A stretch of 37,267 bases of DNA from Prevotellaceae bacterium UBA1743 (GCA_002314945.1 DCHV01000060.1:1-37267); one strand, 5' to 3'. Positions 1 to 8,417 are shown, counted from the stretch's first letter. Translations and numbers: made by a program. Notes: a model not told the origin generated them from the sequence alone.

Positions 1-1055
1 TAATAGAGTATCAAACTTGGGTTAAGAAGCATTACTGCAAAAGTGTGACGGCTGCAATGGAATGTAAAGTCCTTTGTAATGCCTGCAGCAAGTGCCCACC
101 TTCTAAGCTCCAAGGATGTCTCACTACTATATTTAAATAAAGGAAAGACAAGATCAATTGATTTTGCATCACCTCGCTCACCAAGATATTTCTCTGCTGG
201 TTTAGGAATGTCCAGATACTCCTGACCGCCAGTCTTCTTCTGTTGGAACACGAGTCTAGTAAATTTACCGAACTTCTGAACTTCTCCCCAGGTGAGTTTC
301 ATGATGTCACTCTTTCGAAGACCTGTAAAGCAACCAAATAAAAATGCTCTCTTCAACTGAGGGTATCTGCATTCTGTTTTTTCAAGCAGCTTAACTTCTT
401 CCACGGTAAGATACTGACGTTCTTCATCCGGAGCCTTGAATCCAATGATGGAATCTGCAGGATTGAAGTCAATGACATTCTCCCTGCGTGCTCTGTTAAG
501 ACATGCCCTGAGCTTATTGAAATATGAAACCTTGGAGTTTTGAGATAGACCATTGAATCCAGAGCTGCTAGCCTTGATACCTTTCTTATGTGTGTCCTTC
601 TCGACAGTGTCAAGATACTCTTTGAATCCTAGAACCCATGATGGTGTGATGTCTGCGAATGTTGTTTTCTCAGTACAGTATGATTCAAGATATCTGAGGC
701 AGCTTCGCCAGTTGCCCCAGTTGCCCTGGGTGTCAGGGTTGCCATGCCTCTCTTCCACCATATTTCTGTAATACTGAAGGAATGGAGTTTTGGGACCGTC
801 ATTCTCTCTCTTCTGCACTCCCATGACAAGATCACGCTCCTTCTTGAGTCTGATAGTTTCGGCCTTAAGGAGTGTACGTCTATTCTTCTCTGCGATTTCT
901 GCACTCTTACCTGGAAGGAGAGAAAGTCCAAGGCTGTCTCTGATTCTTTTTCCGTCTAATACATAATCAAGGAAAAGGGCAGTTTTGCCGCTGTCCATCT
1001 TTCTCTTCCTGAGCTTGACCAGAAGATCGTCGTTCTTCGCTGTTTTCGTCTTCAT
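1..1055 (-). CDS. Tyrosine recombinase (integrase), partial, runs off left edge
   Basis: Reading leftward from the ATG at 1053-1055 gives 351 open codons to the edge with no stop. Translation shows an N-terminal arm-binding type region (about residues 1-95, basic), a SAM-like core-binding domain (about 95-220), and the start of the catalytic domain. Visible catalytic landmarks are the first Arg in FTGLRKSDI, the beta-hairpin Lys in QKKTGG, and the HxxR box in FHCSRHTFAV. The second His and the nucleophilic Tyr would lie outside the window. The family cuts and rejoins DNA at att sites for phages, conjugative transposons and islands. The last ~8 residues before the edge (after HTFAVMLLN) do not resemble the usual continuation, so a frameshift near the edge cannot be excluded. 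Its own promoter is visible at 1176-1207. It lies 530 bp from the 3' end of mnmE and points away from it, as an element-border integrase would. Confidence 0.88.
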   Translation of the reverse strand, partial: MKTKTAKNDDLLVKLRKRKMDSGKTALFLDYVLDGKRIRDSLGLSLLPGKSAEIAEKNRRTLLKAETIRLKKERDLVMGVQKRENDGPKTPFLQYYRNMVEERHGNPDTQGNWGNWRSCLRYLESYCTEKTTFADITPSWVLGFKEYLDTVEKDTHKKGIKASSSGFNGLSQNSKVSYFNKLRACLNRARRENVIDFNPADSIIGFKAPDEERQYLTVEEVKLLEKTECRYPQLKRAFLFGCFTGLRKSDIMKLTWGEVQKFGKFTRLVFQQKKTGGQEYLDIPKPAEKYLGERGDAKSIDLVFPLFKYSSETSLELRRWALAAGITKDFTFHCSRHTFAVMLLNPSLILY

Positions 1056-1175
1056 AGAATGAACTGTTTTAAGCGTTAATAACTCAAGTTGTAATATCAA
1101 TTATGAAAACCGGAACACTGTAATCTGTGGCAGTATTAGCCCATTTTTCGGCTGATTTAACCCTGATTTCCGTTG

Positions 1176-1207
1176 CAAAAATAAACATATTCAGTGAACT
1201 GACAAAA
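1176..1207 (-). promoter_or_regulatory. Promoter for the integrase
   Basis: On the minus strand TTTTG (1203-1207) is followed after exactly 19 bp by TATTTTTG (1176-1183). This matches the Bacteroidetes -33/-7 consensus. It predicts a leader of roughly 110 nt before the integrase ATG. Confidence 0.6.
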
Positions 1208-1400
1208 TTTTATAGTTATTTATTATAATTTCTGGTTAAAAGAGAGATAATAATGAAATGTCTGATTATCAATATAGTAGTTTATTGTTATATGTGTGTA
1301 ATAGTTCAAAATAATAGCATCTTAAAAACGGAACTATGACATTCCAACGATTAAGTAGAATGTCATATTCTGCAGTACATTGGTTACTTTGCTAAAATAT

Positions 1401-1453
1401 GTGCCAAAAAAATGGCACACGTGTGCCAACGTGTGCCAAATCATGTGCCAAAA
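1401..1453. repeat. GTGCCAA iteron cluster
   Basis: Four direct copies of GTGCCAA begin at 1401, 1423, 1433 and 1445, with one inverted TGGCAC at 1413-1418. Spacings are 22, 10 and 12 bp, close to whole helical turns. The position between an integrase gene and a likely attachment core suggests arm-type binding sites for the integrase or an accessory protein; this role is inferred. Confidence 0.65.
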
Positions 1454-1520
1454 TAGACTAATTTCAGTTAAATTCGAAATTAATACCTTCTAACGGAAAT
1501 AAATGGAAGTTATTTATAAT

Positions 1521-1585
1521 GTACTCAATTTCAATTTGTTTGCATTATGATTTGTTAATTTGAGTACCATTTTGAGTACCATTTT
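1521..1585. repeat. GTACTCAA inverted and tandem repeats at the mnmE 3' boundary
   Basis: GTACTCAA (1521-1528) is inverted relative to TTGAGTAC at 1560-1567 and 1572-1579. The 12-mer GAGTACCATTTT occurs twice in perfect tandem (1562-1573 and 1574-1585). The second copy overlaps the last base of the mnmE stop codon. These are candidate core or arm sites of an attachment region. Confidence 0.6.
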
Positions 1586-1602
1586 TACTTGCCGATGCAG
1601 AA
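1585..1602 (-). other. Predicted attachment core (3' end of mnmE)
   Basis: The last 18 nt of mnmE encode the invariant C-terminus FCIGK plus stop. The same conserved gene end (trmE/thdF) is the known attB of SGI1-type islands in Proteobacteria. With an integrase 530 bp away, this is the natural candidate for the crossover site here. The second copy expected at the far end of the element lies outside the window, so the call is inference. Confidence 0.4.
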
Positions 1603-2949
1603 ATCCTTGAAGATAGTACCAAGTACTTCGTCGGAGGTAATTTCTCCTCCTGTGATTTCAGCAAGATGATGGAGGCATTCCCTCAGGTCTTGTGCGATGA
1701 GATCGGATGGGATGTCAGTACGGAGTCCATCGATGACACGATTGATGGCATCGAGGGCATGAGACAGGGCTTCGTAATGACGAAGATTGGTGATGACGGT
1801 TTCGTTCTGGGCGATCTCGGGAACGGAAGCTTCTTCGAGAAGGGCGTTGATCAGGAGGGGTACGCCATCGCCATTGAGGGCTGAAATATGGATATATTGC
1901 CCGTGCGTGTGTTTGTGATACAGAAAGGAAGAACTGGGCATCTGTGTGTCACATTTGTTGATGACGTGCAACACAGTCTTGTTTTCATCAAAATTGAGTT
2001 CAGGGAATGGAACACCTGGCTCGGTGAGAAGTAACACAATCTGTGCCTTCCTGGCTGCCTTGAGTGATCGTTCGATGCCTATGGATTCTATCTTGTCGTT
2101 TGTCTTGTGAATACCTGCTGTATCGATGAAACGGAATGTGACGCCCTGAATCTGAATGACATCCTCGATGATATCGCGTGTGGTACCTTTGATTTCGCTC
2201 ACGATAGCTTTGTCGTCGTGAAGAAGAAGATTGAGTAGGGTACTCTTGCCGACATTAGGTGCTCCGATGATGGCTACGGGTACTCCGTTCTTGAGCGCAT
2301 TTCCCGTCTGGAAGGATTCTGCAAGTTTCAGAATATGATTCTGGATGGTTTCGGATAAGGCAAAGAGTTCCTGACGATCGGCAAAGGTAACGTCTTGTTC
2401 GGAGAAGTCCAGTTCCAATTCCAGAAGCGAGGTGAGACGAAGCAACTGGGTACGCAACTGGGACAATTCGGTACTGAATCCTCCTCGGAGCTGGCGTATC
2501 GCTATACGTTGGGTGGCCGAATTGGTAGAAGCAATCAAATCTGCTACAGCTTCGGCTTGAGAAAGGTCCATCTTGCCATTGAGGAAGGCTCGTTGGGTAA
2601 ATTCTCCGGGTCCTGCCTGTGTGGCACCTTGACTAATGAGCAATTCCATGATACGCTGGAGTATATATCGGCTTCCGTGACATGATATCTCCACAGATTC
2701 CTCGCCAGTATAACTATGGGGTGCATGGAACACAGCAACAAGAACATCATCCACCTCGTGCTCTCCATCTTTGATGGAACCATAGTGGATGGTATGGGAG
2801 CGAACTTGCGAGAGAGGCTTTCCGCCCTGTGGATAGAAGATAGAATCTGCGATACGTATCGCTTCGTTGCCACTCATGCGGATGATTCCTATCGCTCCAC
2901 CTGTAGCGGTTGCTATAGCGGCAATTGTCGTAGTTGGGCCTGGAATCAT
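1585..2949 (-). CDS. mnmE: tRNA-5-carboxymethylaminomethyl-2-thiouridine GTPase MnmE
   Basis: MnmE works with MnmG in modifying the wobble uridine (cmnm5U) of certain tRNAs, using tetrahydrofolate-derived carbon and GTP hydrolysis. The 454-residue product has the N-terminal folate-binding domain, a helical domain, and an inserted G domain with G1 GAPNVGKST (about 229-237), G3 DTAGI (about 276-280) and NKCD. It ends in the hallmark C-terminal FCIGK, whose Cys is essential in the family. The start is 3 nt downstream of the PD40 gene stop, so it is the last gene of the serS-headed operon. Its 3' end touches a repeat-rich integrase border, and the reading frame is intact up to the stop. Confidence 0.97.
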   Translation of the reverse strand: MIPGPTTTIAAIATATGGAIGIIRMSGNEAIRIADSIFYPQGGKPLSQVRSHTIHYGSIKDGEHEVDDVLVAVFHAPHSYTGEESVEISCHGSRYILQRIMELLISQGATQAGPGEFTQRAFLNGKMDLSQAEAVADLIASTNSATQRIAIRQLRGGFSTELSQLRTQLLRLTSLLELELDFSEQDVTFADRQELFALSETIQNHILKLAESFQTGNALKNGVPVAIIGAPNVGKSTLLNLLLHDDKAIVSEIKGTTRDIIEDVIQIQGVTFRFIDTAGIHKTNDKIESIGIERSLKAARKAQIVLLLTEPGVPFPELNFDENKTVLHVINKCDTQMPSSSFLYHKHTHGQYIHISALNGDGVPLLINALLEEASVPEIAQNETVITNLRHYEALSHALDAINRVIDGLRTDIPSDLIAQDLRECLHHLAEITGGEITSDEVLGTIFKDFCIGK

Positions 2950-2952
2950 GGT

Positions 2953-4185
2953 TTATTTGGCAAGTTCGAGTTTGCGGATGTCTTTCTCCATCTGATGTAT
3001 GTCGGCATAGAGGGCAATTCCTTGTGCCTCGAGTTGTTGTATCTGAGGTGCCAGTTCCCCTTTCTTTGTCGCATCGGCAGTTGCATACGTACTACGTAAT
3101 TGTGCCAACTCGTTGTTGATCTTCTGTTGTAACTTGATATTCTCTTGCCAGATCTTCACTTTGTCGCGAGCCTCCTTGTTGGTGAAATCGCTCATCTTGG
3201 TACACACTTTTTTTCCTGTAAGTACGAATGAGAACTCTTGGGTGGAAGAAGATGACACGGTAGCATTACGGACTGTCTGAAGCCTTTCGAGTGCCTCCTG
3301 AACGCTCCCTTGATCGGTCCATGTACGACGTATGTCGGTAATACGTGCGAATCCACGCAGATTGTCGTATCCTATTTCATCCTCGTTGTAAATCTGTCGT
3401 TTGTCGTTGGGGATGAATGTGTAGATACATACATAACCTTCTGCCTGATTGCGATCCGTGGCAAACCATCCCAACTGATTGTATTCGTCAATGACATACA
3501 TGTAATCATTGGCAGGAGAGTTGAAGGGCATACCTAAATTCTCGGGTTCCAGGAAGGTATTGTCATCGGCATCATAACGTGTCATATAGATATCGTAGCC
3601 GCCCAATCCCTCCTTGTTGTCGGCAGCAAAATACAAGGTGGTGCCATCAGCAAGCATAAAGGGATAATTCTGCAAGGAATCCGTTTCGTCCAACCCATGT
3701 AGCGGCTCGGCATCGGTCCATTTCTTCCCGATGAGATTGCTGGAGAAAAGGCGCAACGTATTGCCAGCTGGATGGCTGAATATAATCTGGTTCCCGAGTT
3801 GTGCCTTGAATACGGTATAGTCGGCTGGGGCTTCCTGACCGAAATACTCGGAATAGGGTAGTACCTGTCCCATATCCTTGCTGAACGATATTGTAGAAAG
3901 CAGTTCTGACTTGGGTACTACAAGACTATCGATAAAGGTAACTTTCTGTGTGGCTTGCAGTACACCTTCACGCTTCTCGGCAACTTCGAGCAATGCTTCA
4001 AGTGGTGCTATGTCTTCCGTTGGTTTTCTTCTCTTTGAGAGCTTTGCTATTTTCTCCTCAAGCATGTCATGAGCGCCAGCAAAATCATACACTTGAATAG
4101 CTTCTTCGGGGGTAGCATATTGTGCACTAAGTGGAGAGATGCAGCATACTAACATCAGACTGGTAATAATCTTCTTTCTTCTCAT
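2953..4185 (-). CDS. PD40 (WD40-like beta-propeller) exported protein
   Basis: I chose the ATG at 4183-4185, which gives 410 residues opening with a signal peptide (MRRKKIITSLMLVCC...SAQ). A longer in-frame start exists at 4242 but would bury the signal peptide and sit inside the upstream gene. The central region has PD40-type propeller repeats (for example TTLYFAADNKEGLGGYDIYMTRYD and NDYMYVIDEYNQLGWFATDR). The C-terminal ~90 residues are rich in K, E and Q and probably form a coiled coil. Such proteins are common in Bacteroidetes cell envelopes, often linked to OmpA-like or TPR partners; the exact role is unknown. The start overlaps the stop of the DUF486 gene by ATGA, implying translational coupling, and mnmE follows after 3 nt. 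Confidence 0.82.
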   Translation of the reverse strand: MRRKKIITSLMLVCCISPLSAQYATPEEAIQVYDFAGAHDMLEEKIAKLSKRRKPTEDIAPLEALLEVAEKREGVLQATQKVTFIDSLVVPKSELLSTISFSKDMGQVLPYSEYFGQEAPADYTVFKAQLGNQIIFSHPAGNTLRLFSSNLIGKKWTDAEPLHGLDETDSLQNYPFMLADGTTLYFAADNKEGLGGYDIYMTRYDADDNTFLEPENLGMPFNSPANDYMYVIDEYNQLGWFATDRNQAEGYVCIYTFIPNDKRQIYNEDEIGYDNLRGFARITDIRRTWTDQGSVQEALERLQTVRNATVSSSSTQEFSFVLTGKKVCTKMSDFTNKEARDKVKIWQENIKLQQKINNELAQLRSTYATADATKKGELAPQIQQLEAQGIALYADIHQMEKDIRKLELAK

Positions 4186-4547
4186 TTGAAAATAAAATAA
4201 ACAGATAACACCAAACATAGGAAGGCAGCCAAGTGATTCCAATGCAGTTGCTGACCCTGGAACATCACGTTGGCTATGATGCAGAAGACGACAAGGGAGA
4301 TAACCTCCTGAATCACCTTAAGCTGCATCAAGGAAAAGGGGCCGCCATTCCCTACAAACCCAATGCGGTTTGCAGGTACCTGGCAGCAATATTCGAGAAA
4401 CGCGATAGCCCACGAGAAAGCTATCACGCCTATGAGAGGCCAATTGCTACTGACACCAGTCTGCTGAAGTTTGAGGTGTCCGTACCAAGCAAGCGTCATA
4501 AAGACATTACTTGCGACAAGCAGCAAAAGGGTATAGAACATTTGCAT
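4182..4547 (-). CDS. DUF486 (DMT-type) small membrane protein
   Basis: With the start at 4545-4547 the protein has 121 residues, the usual size of the DUF486 family. An ATG at 4541 is equally possible. The longer frame to 4604 would run into the preceding gene. It shows four hydrophobic segments: FYTLLLLVASNVFMTLAWYG, an internal helix around IGVIAFSWAIAFLEYC, another around VISLVVFCIIANVMF, and a C-terminal LAAFLCLVLSVYFIF. The motif NVFMTLAWYGHLKL is typical of the family. Members look like half-size relatives of drug/metabolite transporters; the substrate is unknown. It begins 8 nt after the oxidoreductase stop and ends in an ATGA overlap with the PD40 gene. Confidence 0.85.
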   Translation of the reverse strand: MQMFYTLLLLVASNVFMTLAWYGHLKLQQTGVSSNWPLIGVIAFSWAIAFLEYCCQVPANRIGFVGNGGPFSLMQLKVIQEVISLVVFCIIANVMFQGQQLHWNHLAAFLCLVLSVYFIFK

Positions 4548-4554
4548 CTTGTGA

Positions 4555-6912
4555 TCACTTAGAAAGGTAGTCATGCATAGCAGATGCGGCACGACGGCCA
4601 TCACCCATGGCCAAAATCACCGTTGCACCACCACGTACGATATCACCACCCGCAAAGATGGCAGGTATATTGGTCTGCATCCCCTCGTTGACCACAATGG
4701 TATTCTTGCGACCCAGTTCCAAGCCTTGGATAGAGGTGGGCATGATAGGATTGGGGCTGACGCCTACTGCCACGATAGCGGTATCGATATCGAGTGTGAT
4801 AGTAGCTCCAGGTATAGGCTGAGGACTTCTACGTCCGCTGGCATCAGGCTCACCCAATTCCATCTTCTGCAGTACTACAGCACGCACTTTTCCCTGTTCG
4901 TCGGCCAGATACTCGATAGGATTGTGGAGCGTGAGGAATTCGATTCCTTCCTCCTTGGCATGTTTCACTTCCTCGAGACGGGCAGGCATCTCGTTCTCAC
5001 TACGACGATATACGATGTACACCTTGTCAGCACCCAGACGCTTGGCTGTACGGCAGCTATCCATAGCAGTATTTCCGCCACCAACGACCATTACATTCTT
5101 GCCGATGTTGATAGGCGTATCCGTCTCGGGATTGGAAGCATCCATCAGGTTGACACGAGTGAGATACTCGTTGGACGACATGATGTTGATAAAGTTCTCG
5201 CCAGGGATACCCATGAAGTTGGGCAGACCAGCACCAGAACCAACGAAAATACCCTGGAATCCTTCTTTCTCCAAGTCCTCGACACTAATCGTCTTGCCGA
5301 TGATACAGTCCTTGACAAAATTGACGCCCATCTTACGAAGGTTGTCGATTTCCACATCCACAATCTTGTTAGGCAAACGGAACTCGGGGATACCATACTT
5401 CAATACACCACCAATCTCATGCAGAGCCTCGAAGACAGTTACATCATACCCATTCTTGGCCATATCGCCCGCAAATGACAAGCCTGAAGGACCAGAACCG
5501 ATTACAGCCACTTTGATACCATTGCTTGGAGCCACCTCGGGCAGAGAGATATGTCCGCTCTCTCGCTCAAAGTCTGCAGCAAAACGCTCAAGGTAACCAA
5601 TGGCCACAGCCGGTTCGTTCATCTTCAAATGGATACATTGGCTCTCGCATTGCTTTTCCTGAGGACAAACACGACCGCAGACAGCAGGCAGAGCACTTGT
5701 ACTCTTCAGTACACGAGCTGCATTGAGGAATTCGCCACGTTCTATATTCTTGATGAATGAGGGGATATTGATGCTGACGGGACATCCTTGCATACAAGTG
5801 GGGTTTGCACAATCGAGACAACGCTTAGCCTCGGTAAGTGCCTGTTGGCGTGTAAGTCCCTTGTTAACCTCCTCCGTGCGAGTAGTAGCACGATATACAG
5901 GATCCAACTCGTCCATCTTCACACGCTCGATAGCGGTACGCTCCTTGGGCTTCATGCTCTTGCGTATTGCTTCGCGCCATTCTGCCTTACGGTCGGTAAG
6001 CACGGAAAGGGGAGTGGTAGTATCCATATCCTTGGCTTCCTTCTCGAGCAAGTCGTCGGTATGAATGCCAGAAGTGGCGGCACAGGTATGCCAATCCACA
6101 TCCAGATGACTCATTTCATCCTGTTCAGCTTTCTTGAAAGCACCAGCACGTTTCAGCATCTCGTCGAAATCCACCTGATGCCCATCGAACTCAGGACCAT
6201 CCACACAGACGAAACGTGTCTTGCCTCCAACCGTGATACGGCAAGCGCCACACATACCTGTTCCATCTACCATGATGGTATTGAGGGAGACATCGGTAGG
6301 AATCTCGTATTTCTTGGTCAACAGGCAGCAGAACTTCATCATGATGGCAGGACCGATGGCGAAACACTTATCTACCTTCTCGCGCTGAATCACCTGTTCC
6401 AAGCCAACGGTAACGACACCCTGTTGTCCGTATGAACCATCATCTGTCATAATGATGGTCTCATCGGAACTGGCACGTACCTCATCCTCGAGAATGATGA
6501 GTTCCTTGCTACGACCGGCAATGACACTAATGACACGGTTTCCAGCAGCCTTGAGGGCTTGGATAATGGGCAACATGGGTGCTGTACCCACACCACCTCC
6601 TGCACATAGTACGGTACCATATTTCTCAATGTGAGTTGCCTTTCCCAAGGGTCCTACCACATCGGTAATCTCTTCGCCCACGTTCATATCGCAGAGACGG
6701 GTAGAGGAAAGTCCCACTTTCTGAATTACGAGTGTAATGGTGCCTTTTTCAGTATCACTACCTGCAATGGTGAGCGGCATACGTTCGCCTTTCTCGCCTA
6801 CACGAACTATTACAAAATGTCCTGCCTTGCGGGACTTGGCAATAAGGGTAGCCTCAACCTCCAACTGGAATACTTTCTCTGAGAATTGAGTCTTTGAAAC
6901 AATTTTAAACAT
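4555..6912 (-). CDS. Fused NfnA/NfnB-like oxidoreductase (PyrK-type subunit + GltD-type subunit)
   Basis: This 785-residue fusion joins two proteins that are separate in many bacteria. Residues ~1-290 resemble the FAD/NAD(P)-binding, [2Fe-2S] electron-transfer subunit (PyrK/NfnA/SudB). They carry GGGVGTAPML (105-114) and DGTGMCGAC with Cys221, Cys224 and Cys236. Residues ~320-785 resemble the small subunit of glutamate synthase (GltD/NfnB/SudA). They have two cysteine clusters for [4Fe-4S] centres (Cys365, 368, 373, 377 and Cys412, 416, 422, 426), GxGxxG FAD and NADPH folds (VIGSGPSGLSFAGD, VVGGGNTAMDSCRTA) and a C-terminal FAGGDIVRGGATVILAMGDGR. No gltB-like large subunit is nearby. A ferredoxin:NADP(H) transhydrogenase or sulfide dehydrogenase-like role fits better than glutamate synthesis, but this is inference. 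It lies 30 nt after serS. Confidence 0.9.
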   Translation of the reverse strand: MFKIVSKTQFSEKVFQLEVEATLIAKSRKAGHFVIVRVGEKGERMPLTIAGSDTEKGTITLVIQKVGLSSTRLCDMNVGEEITDVVGPLGKATHIEKYGTVLCAGGGVGTAPMLPIIQALKAAGNRVISVIAGRSKELIILEDEVRASSDETIIMTDDGSYGQQGVVTVGLEQVIQREKVDKCFAIGPAIMMKFCCLLTKKYEIPTDVSLNTIMVDGTGMCGACRITVGGKTRFVCVDGPEFDGHQVDFDEMLKRAGAFKKAEQDEMSHLDVDWHTCAATSGIHTDDLLEKEAKDMDTTTPLSVLTDRKAEWREAIRKSMKPKERTAIERVKMDELDPVYRATTRTEEVNKGLTRQQALTEAKRCLDCANPTCMQGCPVSINIPSFIKNIERGEFLNAARVLKSTSALPAVCGRVCPQEKQCESQCIHLKMNEPAVAIGYLERFAADFERESGHISLPEVAPSNGIKVAVIGSGPSGLSFAGDMAKNGYDVTVFEALHEIGGVLKYGIPEFRLPNKIVDVEIDNLRKMGVNFVKDCIIGKTISVEDLEKEGFQGIFVGSGAGLPNFMGIPGENFINIMSSNEYLTRVNLMDASNPETDTPINIGKNVMVVGGGNTAMDSCRTAKRLGADKVYIVYRRSENEMPARLEEVKHAKEEGIEFLTLHNPIEYLADEQGKVRAVVLQKMELGEPDASGRRSPQPIPGATITLDIDTAIVAVGVSPNPIMPTSIQGLELGRKNTIVVNEGMQTNIPAIFAGGDIVRGGATVILAMGDGRRAASAMHDYLSK

Positions 6913-6942
6913 ACGTTATATCCTAAAAACTATCTTTAATTA

Positions 6943-8262
6943 TCAATCTATAATGTCACATCCCATATAAGGAACAAGAGCCTTGGGAACGCGGATTCCT
7001 TCTTCCGTCTGGTTGTTCTCCAAGATAGCGGCCACTATACGGGGGAGGGCAAGGGCCGAGCCATTCAAGGTGTGAGCCAATTCAGTCTTCTTGTCAGCAG
7101 CACGACGAACACGACACTTCAGACGGTTGGCCTGATAGGTATCGAAATTACTTACCGAACTAACCTCCAACCATCTCTTCTGTGCTTCGCTATATACCTC
7201 GAAGTCGTAGCAAATAGCGCTGGTGAAGCTCTGGTCGCCTCCACAGAGACGGAGGATGCGATAGGGGAGTTCCAACTTCTGCAGCAAGCCTTCTACGTGA
7301 GCCAACATCTCTTGGTGGCTCTCACGACTATGTTCGGCTGTATCGATGCGTACTATCTCAATCTTGCTGAATTCGTGCAGACGATTCAAACCACGTACAT
7401 CCTTGCCATAGGAACCAGCCTCGCGACGGAAACATTGGGTATAAGCACAATTCTTGATAGGCAGATCTTTCTCATCGAGAATCACATCACGGTAAATATT
7501 GGTAACGGGTACTTCGGCTGTAGGAATGAGATAGAGATCATCTACCTCGCAATGATACATCTGTCCTTCCTTGTCGGGAAGTTGACCCGTACCATATCCA
7601 GATGCCTGATTGACAACTGTAGGGGGCATGATCTCTTCGTAACCCGAAGCACGAGCCTCGTCGAGGAAGAAATTGATGAGAGCACGTTGCAGACGAGCAC
7701 CCTTGCCACGATAAACGGGGAAACCAGCACCTGTAATTTTCACACCAAGATCGAAATCTATCAAGTTGTATTTCTTAGCCAAATCCCAATGGGGGAGTTT
7801 TGCAGTCTCTATCACAGGATTAGCATCCCAGTTTCCGACCGTATCCTTACCTACTACACATTCCTTCAGGTTGGACTTCACTACCCAGTTGTCTTCAGCA
7901 CAACTTCCCTCGGGAACTTCATCGTAGGGGATGTTGGGAATCTGGCAAAGCATACGAGTAAGTTCCTGCTCGGCAGTTTCCTTTTGCTCCTCGAGCGCTT
8001 TGCTCTTATCTTTCAATGCTGCCACCTGCGCTTTCACGCCTTCTGCTTCATCCTTCTTGCCTTGTTTCATCAGCATACCGATTTCACCTGCCAATTTCTT
8101 GGCTTGCGAAAGGTTTTGATCCAATTCGGTCTGTGTCTGACGACGTTTTTTGTCCATGGCGATGACTTCATCAATGGCTTCTTTTGCACCCTGAAAGTGC
8201 TTCTTTTGCAGACCGCAGATAACCTTTTCGGTTTCTTCGGTAATCAATTTCAATGTAAGCAT
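6943..8262 (-). CDS. serS: Seryl-tRNA synthetase
   Basis: Charges tRNA-Ser with serine. The 439-residue product has the N-terminal long coiled-coil arm (about residues 25-110, many K/E/Q/A) that grips the tRNA-Ser variable arm. A class II core follows: motif 2 is CFRREAGSYGKDVRGLNRLHEFSKIE, and motif 3 contains LNGSALALPRIVAAILENNQ. Upstream GTAEVP-like serine-binding residues appear as LIPTAEVPVTNIYRD. It is the first gene of a probable five-gene minus-strand operon ending with mnmE, and a candidate promoter lies ~35 bp upstream of its start. The start is the ATG at 8260-8262. Confidence 0.97.
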   Translation of the reverse strand: MLTLKLITEETEKVICGLQKKHFQGAKEAIDEVIAMDKKRRQTQTELDQNLSQAKKLAGEIGMLMKQGKKDEAEGVKAQVAALKDKSKALEEQKETAEQELTRMLCQIPNIPYDEVPEGSCAEDNWVVKSNLKECVVGKDTVGNWDANPVIETAKLPHWDLAKKYNLIDFDLGVKITGAGFPVYRGKGARLQRALINFFLDEARASGYEEIMPPTVVNQASGYGTGQLPDKEGQMYHCEVDDLYLIPTAEVPVTNIYRDVILDEKDLPIKNCAYTQCFRREAGSYGKDVRGLNRLHEFSKIEIVRIDTAEHSRESHQEMLAHVEGLLQKLELPYRILRLCGGDQSFTSAICYDFEVYSEAQKRWLEVSSVSNFDTYQANRLKCRVRRAADKKTELAHTLNGSALALPRIVAAILENNQTEEGIRVPKALVPYMGCDIID

Positions 8263-8298
8263 TTCGTTAATTCGTTAATATTGTACTATATTTGCGCG

Positions 8299-8306
8299 CA
8301 AAATTA
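8299..8306 (-). promoter_or_regulatory. Candidate serS promoter -7 box
   Basis: TAATTTTG on the minus strand matches TAnnTTTG and would give a leader of about 30 nt. No good -33 TTG is seen at the expected distance. The surrounding 15-mer TGTAATTTTGCGCGC (8294-8308) recurs exactly upstream of pheT. Confidence 0.45.
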
Positions 8307-8364
8307 CACAAAAAAAACCATTTCACATTCTATCTTGCTGCATAAATATCTACAAAACAAGAAA

Positions 8365-8392
8365 AGTGAGACAATCTACTGATTCTCTCACT
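8365..8392 (-). terminator. Terminator after mltG
   Basis: The 7-bp inverted repeat AGTGAGA (8365-8371) / TCTCACT (8386-8392) is followed on the minus strand by a T-rich run (TTTTCTTGTTTT). It lies just past the mltG stop and separates it from serS. Confidence 0.65.
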
Positions 8393-8417
8393 CTATAATA
8401 ACATGAAGAAACAACTT

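Larger units (their letters stand above)
1056..1584. other. Gene-free border region between integrase and mnmE
   Basis: This 529 bp AT-rich stretch has no convincing gene on either strand. It holds the integrase promoter, a cluster of GTGCCAA-type repeats (1401-1453), and TACTCAAA-type inverted and tandem repeats (1521-1585) directly against the mnmE stop codon. The composition and repeats fit an integrase attachment region. No clear terminator hairpin for mnmE was seen. Confidence 0.6.

Noticed and set aside
1254..1340. 28-codon plus-strand ORF in the integrase-mnmE gap (MKCLIINIVVYCYMC...)
   Set aside because: It is very short, lies in AT-rich spacer, and has no promoter signal or recognisable pattern beyond a chance hydrophobic stretch.
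4186..4242. Longer start for the PD40 protein
   Set aside because: It would overlap the DUF486 gene deeply and place 19 residues before a good signal peptide; the ATGA-coupled start at 4185 is better.
4573..5478. 301-codon plus-strand open frame
   Set aside because: It is antisense to the fused oxidoreductase, whose motifs are unambiguous; the translation has no domain and is a shadow frame.
7072..8382. 436-codon plus-strand open frame
   Set aside because: It is wholly antisense to serS. The length reflects codon bias of the true gene and there is no recognisable protein feature.
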